Source: Oscheius tipulae
Taxonomy: Eukaryota; Nematoda; Chromadorea; Rhabditida; Rhabditidae
DNA: 64,000 nt
Assembly (NCBI GenBank): GCA_037178975.1
Contig: JASJZH010000005.1
Span: 2,294,001 to 2,358,000 of the forward strand
Direction: 5' to 3'
Positions 57,520 through 64,000 of the stretch are shown here, piece after piece. Both the position numbers and the translations under genes were made by a program. How positions within the stretch are numbered: the stretch's first letter is position 1; each line of letters starts with the position of its first letter. A model generated the notes under the pieces. That model ran no database searches and was not told the origin of the DNA. It worked only from the letters and a program-made list of their open reading frames with translations.

Positions 57520-58651
57520 ACAAGCATCTACCCAAACCAGACGATTCCCATCGACTGTACCAAACACGACGACCAGAATTTTGGTGGCGATGCCGGGAAC
57601 GAGACTACCCCGATGTCTGCTCGAAATGACCGGAACACACTGCCACAGTCCTACAGCCCATGAAAAGACGCAGACAGAAGGCTCGACCGTTGCGCTTGGT
57701 CAAGGAGATGCTTCGCCAGCTTGGTAAAGAGATACGGGGAGTGGCTCCACCGAGATGCTATGCCGATTGTGGTCGTGGAACCCACGATAACGAAACACCA
57801 CGGGAGGACCGATTCCGCAAGTGGCACAGGAAAATACAAAGATCTTTGATCTGGTCAGAGATGGGGAGAAGAAAGTGGGTAGTTTCTGTTTTTTACATCG
57901 GGCGTATGAAGTCAATAGTTTTCAGTTGGAAATTTTGATACTTGAGGATAAGGTGAAACAAAAAAAGTTATAAAAGACTCCCTGTTCTTAATTCCGTACT
58001 TTTTGGGTAGGAGCATACCGTTGAGGAAGTACATGACATGACTGTGTTCAGTTTTCATCGCTCGGCTCTTCTATCACCGTTCTACTTTGATCTCTTGTCC
58101 GTTTACAGTAGGATTGAAACAAATTTTTTGCATAAATCCGCATCTTCAATTGCTTCCGTTTGCCATCATTGTTTTTAACGTTAACATTGTATTATACTCG
58201 AGCGTTGAAACAATTTACTTCGTAGTTGCTCACGTAGGCCTCACTGCTATTGTTTGCACCCCCTTCCTATACTCAAACTTTGAAACACAAAAACTTCCAG
58301 ACAAAGAGCATTTTTTTTTCTTACAGTAAGCTTATACTGTAAGAAAGGCTCAAGGTTACCCTGATCATTCTATTTCTTTTACCTCCATATTGAAACAATC
58401 GAAGACCAGGTTTCAGATCACAATCATGTTTTCTAAAATCGACCTACTGCCCATTGGTTCTCGATCAGCTTCACCTCCTTATACCCAAGCCTTGAAACAA
58501 AACAAGCCATACTTTCAGGTCTTTGCCTGTCTCTGGATGCAACACGACGTCAAGTACGCCTACTGGGCTCTGGAATGCTGTATGCAGTGAAAAGACGAGC
58601 AGAGGAGGAGGCAGAAGAAGATGAGATTGACGGTTTCGAGAAGGCTTAGCT
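57520..58651 (+). other. Possible exons of an unrecognised gene
   Basis: Open stretches with GC-rich codons occur at 57520-57900 and 58519-58649. The second follows a good acceptor (TACTTTCAG) and in one frame reads LDATRRQVRLLGSGMLYAVK and an acidic end EEEAEEDEIDGFEKA before TAG. The first is open in more than one frame (for example VKRYGEWLHRDAMPIVVVEP), so I could not fix the frame or the exon limits. No family is recognised. It may be a gene or a relic. Confidence 0.3.
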
Positions 58652-58659
58652 CGATGGGG

Positions 58660-59224
58660 CTCGTTATCTGGCATTTCGGCCACATCGATGGAATAATACG
58701 AAGAGCACTTTTAGGTTGGCTTGATTTCCATATTTTTCGAAAACTAACTTCCAAAGCTATCTCTGAGGATTAGGTGACTGTTGAAACGTGCTAAATGAGC
58801 CATTGGATCAGAAAGTATTTTCTTACCAAGCCTTGAGGGTTATCTCAATGTTGTAATATTGAAAAATGAGAAAAGGACAGTGAAAACATATAGCCTAGCC
58901 AACCAAAGCCCAGGTGAATGTCTTCAAACCAATTGCATGATATGGACACCAAGAGCTTGCTTCCAGTACTATCAGATTTCGATAAAATATAGTTTTTTTC
59001 ACGATCAACTGTACGTTGCAATGAAGCATTTGCCCTATTTTGACTATACAGATTTGATGAAACATTTTCGCAATTCTAACCAAGCAAGTTTTTATAATCA
59101 ATGCTCAGAGAATATCGCACAGCGCGTAAATGTTATAAGATTTGCTACATGCTGTTACATAATACTTTGAAGATATATTGTTCACTTTTTCGATCTACTT
59201 ACACAAACAAGCTTCACAAGCCAG
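58660..59224. other. Intergenic, nothing recognised
   Basis: AT-rich. Short frames without motifs. Confidence 0.5.
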
Positions 59225-59300
59225 AAAAGGGTGTGCTCCCCAAGGTTCCTGACAATAGCACGACTGAGTTTCTCTATACACTTGTTAACAACCAGAGGTA
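59225..59300 (+). pseudogene. C-type lectin exon fragment
   Basis: Reads KGVLPKVPDNSTTEFLYTLV followed by NNQR, nearly identical to the second CTLD of the gene at 62356-63346 (GVLPKIPDNSTNEFLYTLV). Only this exon piece is present. Confidence 0.8.
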
Positions 59301-59469
59301 AAAGGTACTCTCAAACCTGGGTATCTTGACTACTATTATTCTAGATCCTACCACAACAACCGCTCTGTTGGAAGCAATGGAAGCTATATGTTTTAAGTCT
59401 TTCCAGCAGGACAATGAGATTTCGAAAAAGAGCAATTCACAAACACACGCGCAGTCAACTTCTCCGTGT

Positions 59470-59800
59470 TGAATAAAGTTGAGACTCAAGTATAACTGTG
59501 TTTGATTGGCCTTTCTTGTGATGCCAACTATGGATCATTTCTCCATAACCACAATCTTTGAAACATATCAATCATTCAAGTGAAACAACCTGGACCCCCC
59601 TCTCTCTCGGAAGAGCTGATAAGGATTGTTTTATTCACCACTGGAACACTTTTGCACAATCTCTTCTGCAGATAAGAGTAGCTCTCTCGAAAAGTCTTTC
59701 CACTCATAAGAGTTGCTCCATTCTTCCATGTTACCGACAAAATAAGCACTGTCGTTAACGTGGATGAAAAGAGCAACTCTTATCAGCGGAAGTTCTTTTC
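59470..59800 (+). repeat. Inverted-repeat arm, left, lectin cluster
   Basis: Reverse complement of 61040-61330: GAAACATATCAATC/GATTGATATGTTTC, TTGATTGGCCTTTCTTGTGAT, and several AAGAGT..CTCTTATCAG words, interrupted by small indels. Confidence 0.75.
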
Positions 59801-60599
59801 GTGAGAGCTGCCCTATCAAGATAATTAATAGGCTTACAATACGTAAGATAGCAGCAACATTTCAGACAAGAATAATTCTTGACTTTTTTTGCATTTTTAA
59901 TATGTTTTTAGCCATGGCACCAATTTTCTGTCCTATCACCATAAAGACCTCCAAGCAAACGTTAGTGTAGGCAAAATTCATAGCTAAAACTAGTAGAAAG
60001 AACGGATTTAAATCTTCGATTTTTATTTTTTATCCTCGAAGGCAGGGCGGTCAGTTAAGGAGGGCTTCAAATTCGGTTGCGTCAACAAGACACGCTGCTT
60101 CACCAAAATCGAAACAAATATCTAGAACGGTTACAAGCTGTTGATTTTTTCATGTAGACGCCGACTTTAGACTTTTTTCTGTCCACACTCAGAACTCTGG
60201 ATAATTTTGCATCAGTTGTAACAAAGAAAGGCTCAGAGAAACCTCTTAACATTTGACAGACTTTCTTTTTATACAGAGATAGTGCGGGTATGCTCCTGGA
60301 GGAGACTGGTTCCGAGTAATGGGGATGTTTCAAATTTGTACACTTTTACGTAAGATAACAGCAACATTTTGGACAGGAATAAACTTGACAAGATGTCAAA
60401 CACGTTTTAGCTTTATTCGGTGTGTGGAATATCTTGTTCAGTTCAATGCTTCTTCCTTTGGCACTCCCTCATTTTTCGAGACGACACGCTTCTGCTCTGC
60501 TAACACGAAGACGGAGTTCGGATCATACTGACACACAGATGCTTTCTGTATGTTGCAGTGGTGTTTTCTGAATTCTCAGTTTCAGAGATAAAACTACTA
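59801..60599. other. No gene seen
   Basis: Between the left repeat arm and the broken lectin. Frames are short and lack motifs. Confidence 0.5.
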
Positions 60600-61047
60600 A
60601 GCTACGTCCACGTGTCTCCCTCTAGCGGCTCTCTAGCGGCAGCACACTCATAAGGATAAGGGGATCAACTGGTTCGTTTGGTCTCCAGTTTGTATAAATC
60701 ACAGGTGCTCCTGTAGTCCATGTCCACTGCGGATACATTAGATAGTTTGCTCCGATCCAAAAACTTGTGACTTGAACACTAGTATTGGCAATTTGGGATA
60801 CGTAGGAATTTTCGAAATAATTTTCGAAAGCAACCAGGTTGCCGCCAAGGCTGTTACACCTTTGCTCAGCTACCAGGAAACTGAGAAGCTCGGTGTTCAC
60901 CTTGTAACACCTGCAGTTTTAGTTTTGACTATGAAGCAGTGCAAGAACGTACTTGGTAGAGGTGCTTGTATAGGGTGGGCTCCATCCCTGTGGGCAAGTT
61001 GCCCAAGCAGCCGAGGCAAATGCCAAGAGAAGAGCCGTCGGTAACAT
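60600..61047 (-). pseudogene. C-type lectin, truncated copy
   Basis: Exon 1 from 61047 encodes the signal peptide LPTALLLAFASAAWATCPQG. After a 42 bp intron the CTLD begins with CYKVNTELLSFLVAEQRCNS, GGNLVAFENYFENSY, FWIGANYLMYPQWTWTTGAP and TNWRPNEPVDP. Just after this the frame shifts by one base relative to the conserved YECAAxRE of the gene at 62356. The second CTLD is missing. It has the opposite orientation to that gene, so it arose by inverted duplication. QPD/EPN is replaced by NEP. Confidence 0.8.
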
Positions 61048-61330
61048 GGTAGAATGAAGCAACTCTTATCAGTGGAAAGTCTTTTCGACTCTTATCAGTG
61101 GAAAGAAAAGTTCGAGAGAGCTACTCTTATCAACAGAAGAGATTTTGCAAGATTGTTCCAATTGTGAATAAAACAATCCTTATCAGCTCCTCCAAGAGAG
61201 AGGAGGTCCTTACGGAGAAGGCAGGTTGTTTCACATAAACGATTGATATGTTTCAAAGTTTGTGATTACGGAGAAATGGTTGGTATCACAAGAAAGGCCA
61301 ATAAAACACAGTTATACTTGAATCTTAACT
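61040..61330 (-). repeat. Inverted-repeat arm, right, lectin cluster
   Basis: Partner of 59470-59800. It contains two tandem ACTCTTATCAGTGGAAAG units and lies just upstream of the broken minus-strand lectin. Confidence 0.75.
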
Positions 61331-62059
61331 TTATTCTTTAGTTCCCTGGCCACGGACAAGCAAACAAACAAACAGAGTCAGCCACACACACCATCGCGCT
61401 TTCATAATTTAGATACTTTGGGTCAGAAATAGGTAAGTTTCAGGTGTTTTTCTAGCTAGGGACTATCGCTGGGTGTGTTACAAATGGTAAAAATAGGAGA
61501 AGAAGTAGGGCTACTAGTAGGGTAGGCAAGAGCGACAGTAGACTACCAAAGAGATGTCTAGAGACTAAGGAGATTGTAAACAACAGAGAAAAGGTCTGTG
61601 GACATGAAAAAAAGCACAGGAAAAGGGAGAGTCGATTCTGAAGTCACAGCTTCGACAATTCACAATTGAAGCCAACACAAAGTCACAGGTCACAGACTCT
61701 GCAGTTCACACGCGAGTTCAAAGATCAAACAAAGTTCTTGCGATAGACTCGACAGGTTACATGCCTATTCAGTTCTCGAGCCACAAACTCGACAGCTCAC
61801 ATCCCAGGCGACCTTTGTCTTCTCTCTCTGTTCCCTTCTCGAGCAGCAGGGAATGGACGGATATCCGCACATTTTTGCCGACTCAGTATAGAGTTTTTTT
61901 TCTTTAAAAAATGGCTTGAACTACCCGTATTCGCATCTGCGGATAGTAATGCATCCGCACCGTGATTTTGCTGTCCGCCCATTGTTGTCGAGCAGATTCT
62001 TCTGTGTCCTGACGTTTCTCGGGTCGATCTAGCACGACAAAGCAATGGCACTCTTCAGA
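61331..62059. other. Intergenic with repeats
   Basis: 61360-61425 holds an inverted copy of the GCGCGATGG/(GTTT)n repeat. 61620-61800 has repeated ACTCGACAG.TCACA units (degenerate, about 55 bp spacing). No gene recognised. Confidence 0.5.
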
Positions 62060-62200
62060 ACAGAATTGGGACAAGCCAGTTTGATCCAGACAAAACTGCG
62101 CTGGCTGTTAACAAGTGCATAGAGGAGCTCATTTGTGCTATTGTCAGAAACCCTGAGGAGCACACCATTTTCTTGGGCGCTTTCCTTATTCTGCAAACTT
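62060..62200 (-). pseudogene. C-type lectin second-CTLD exon fragment
   Basis: On the minus strand it reads AQENGVLLRVSDNSTNELLY, then ALVNSQRSFVWIKLACPNS, matching the second CTLD of the gene at 62356-63346. It follows an acceptor-like TTTGCAG. No start, no first CTLD. Opposite orientation to the intact gene next to it. Confidence 0.75.
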
Positions 62201-62355
62201 CTGAAACATTACTTGCGGATGAAATACCTAAAGATTTTGTGTTTTTCTAGTTTGTTTCCTGAGCCCAGTCAGTGCAACAACTTCCACACTCTTTTTCGTT
62301 GATAAAAGCAATCTTCGGTAGAAGCTTCAGCTGGTAACAGTTGTTCAATTCACCG

Positions 62356-63346
62356 ATGTTACGAACGCTGCTCTTGTTGGTTTTGGCCTCCACAGCATGG
62401 GCAATTTGTCCAAACGGGACTTTCTATGAAGGCTACTTTAACAAGTATGTCCCTTTTAGCACATCCTATAAAATTTTAGAGATGCTACATGGTGAATACC
62501 CAACCTCTCAGTTTTCTGGTAGCAGAGCAGAGTTGTAACAAACTTGGTGGCAATTTGGTGGCCATTCAGAGCGCTTTCGAAAGTGCCTACGTGTCTGCGA
62601 TTAATCCAGATCCAATTTTTTGGATCGGAGCAAACTATTTGATGAATCCACGATGGACTTGGACTACTGGAGAGCCAGTAGTTGCCACGAATTGGGAGCC
62701 AAATCAGCCAAGTGATCCTAGTGCCTACGAGTGTGCTGCCACAAGAGAACAAGATAACATGTGGATGTGTGCTAGGCTTTTGACCCCTGAAAACGAGAAT
62801 TCAGAAAGGAGCAGTGCAACTCACGGAGATCATCTGTATGTCAAATTGACCCAAACACGTCTCCTTCTCCAGCTCCGCCGTGTGATAATACATGTCCTGG
62901 TGATTTTCATAAAGACACCAAAAATAAGAAAGTCGGTTTTAGCTGACGCTGTCTGCAGCCCTGGATACACTTTCTATATTGGAACTTGCAAATGCTACAA
63001 GGTTAGCATAGAATAGATTTGATGAAATGTTAGTCAGGTTTTTGGTTCATTGGTATCCTTCACGGATGCGCAAGCAATTTGTGCCCAAGAGAATGGCGTT
63101 CTCCCAAAGATTCCTGACAATAGCACAAATGAGTTTCTCTACACACTTGTTAACAACCAATACAGTTGGGTGTGGACTGGACTGAACTGTCCTAACGGAA
63201 GAGACAGTTGGCTTCCAGTTGTTAAAACGATGAACTTTGGTTCCTGGATTGAGAATTTTGCAGTGTTTCAAGTTTCTTTAATAGCACCACTTTCTTTCTG
63301 TTCGCTGATTAGACACGGAGATACCCTAGAAAAAACAACTACGTAA
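62356..63346 (+). CDS. Secreted protein with two C-type lectin domains
   Basis: Exon 1 (62356-62444) gives the signal peptide LRTLLLLVLASTAWAICPNG. Exon 2 starts at 62482 (the phase requires the acceptor TTTTAGAG) with CYMVNTQPLSFLVAEQSCNK, LGGNLVAIQSAFESAYVSA, FWIGANYLMNPRWTWTTGEP, TNWEPNQPSDPSAYECAA. An intron boundary near 62800-62930 is unresolved. CSPGYTFYIGTCKCYK (ending 63001) is spliced to 63038 with SFTDAQAICAQENGVLPKIP and SWVWTGLNCPNGRDSWLPV, the second CTLD. The 3' end is uncertain. This two-CTLD layout is common in nematode clec proteins, presumed extracellular. Confidence 0.75.
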
Positions 63347-64000
63347 GATCATTCCTACTAGTCGAAGTAGCCCTGTCGACTAGGAAAGAAAAATGTTTTT
63401 TGTAGACTACCGCGTTTGATTCATTGTATTTCTTCTTGAAAAAAAAACAACTTAGCCAAGAAGATTGTTATGTTTCAAGATTCCCTTACCATTTCTAGCA
63501 GTGCTAATTCATCGTGCTTGGCGTGCAGAAAATTTTCATTGTTCAAAAGGCTCTCAATCCTATTGTCACAGACGAAAAACTTTTTAGGGACATTGACAGT
63601 ATTGTATCGCTAGCGCTGTTCTCCCCTTTTATACAAATGCTAAAACAACAAACTTTCGAATCCGTGTACGTAAATCAGACGTAAATCCTATAGACCATAA
63701 CAAAAAAAATTGTTTCTGGAGACCGTAACACACCTTTCATCGTCCTTTTTCCATAACTGCTCGTTCACCCAAGTGATGAAACAATAGACTTTGGTTACAG
63801 AGAAGATAAGTTTTAGAATGTTTCAAATTTACATTATAACGCTGAACTATTCTGGTCATTGATTGCTCGTCCATCTGATTTTCCTATAAATGCCAACCAT
63901 CCATTCAAATTGAACCAGACTCAACATACACACTTTGTGAAACCGATGCTTTTGTGATTTTGGTAAAAACAACAACAAGATTCAAGAACCAGTATCGTAG
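63347..64000. other. Intergenic at window end
   Basis: No gene or clear repeat recognised. The 3' end of the lectin gene may extend slightly into it. Confidence 0.4.

Overview
This is eukaryotic DNA, most likely from a nematode. Introns are mostly 30-60 bp with C. elegans-like acceptors (TTTTCAG, TTTTAG). Several start codons lie a few bases behind an intron-type acceptor, as expected for spliced-leader trans-splicing. F-box/LRR and C-type lectin genes are also present in several copies. I cannot name the species. All exon chains were inferred by hand from GT-AG sites, reading-frame phase and recognised protein motifs.

Layout. 1-18 kb is a mixture of decayed genes and one striking intact gene. 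A degraded kinesin-6 copy (about 1.66-4.04 kb) is followed by an inverted repeat of about 300 bp (4.39-4.70 and 6.67-6.98 kb). The repeat encloses a small intact four-exon gene and a mariner remnant. The right arm is the 5' end of a very large gene (6.8-14.3 kb) that encodes a SecA-type translocase ATPase core, a glycine-rich hydrophobic segment and a C-terminal OTU-like peptidase candidate. SecA is a bacterial family, so this is the most unusual locus here. Next come a truncated FAAH-like gene fused to a non-LTR retrotransposon tail (14.7-15.3 kb) and a frameshifted VPS34 relic (16-17 kb).

18-34 kb holds an F-box/LRR gene on the minus strand, part of which recurs inverted at 32.3-34.1 kb. 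Between the two copies is a compact housekeeping block: proteasome alpha-1 (minus), then eIF4E, PEX3, an NDUFAF8-like CX9C protein, UTP23 and ITFG2, all plus and closely spaced, so a candidate operon. A single-domain C-type lectin and a TMEM272-like membrane protein follow on the minus strand. 34-44 kb has a MARCH-type E3 ligase, an ephrin-like GPI protein, a SMYD-like MYND/SET protein whose introns carry four tRNA-Thr genes and a tRNA fragment, a kelch protein with another tRNA-Thr in an intron, and a PH-domain-like protein.

44-49 kb is a gene-poor repeat-rich stretch. 49.3-56.5 kb is a 13-exon secreted metallocarboxypeptidase (M14, N/E subfamily) with a retrotransposon 3' end in an intron. 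59-63.4 kb is a C-type lectin cluster with one good gene, several broken copies and inverted repeats. The window joins conserved single-copy genes (translation, ribosome assembly, proteasome, peroxisome, nutrient sensing) to rapidly rearranging accessory DNA. Small inverted duplications recur throughout and appear to be a main mode of change here.
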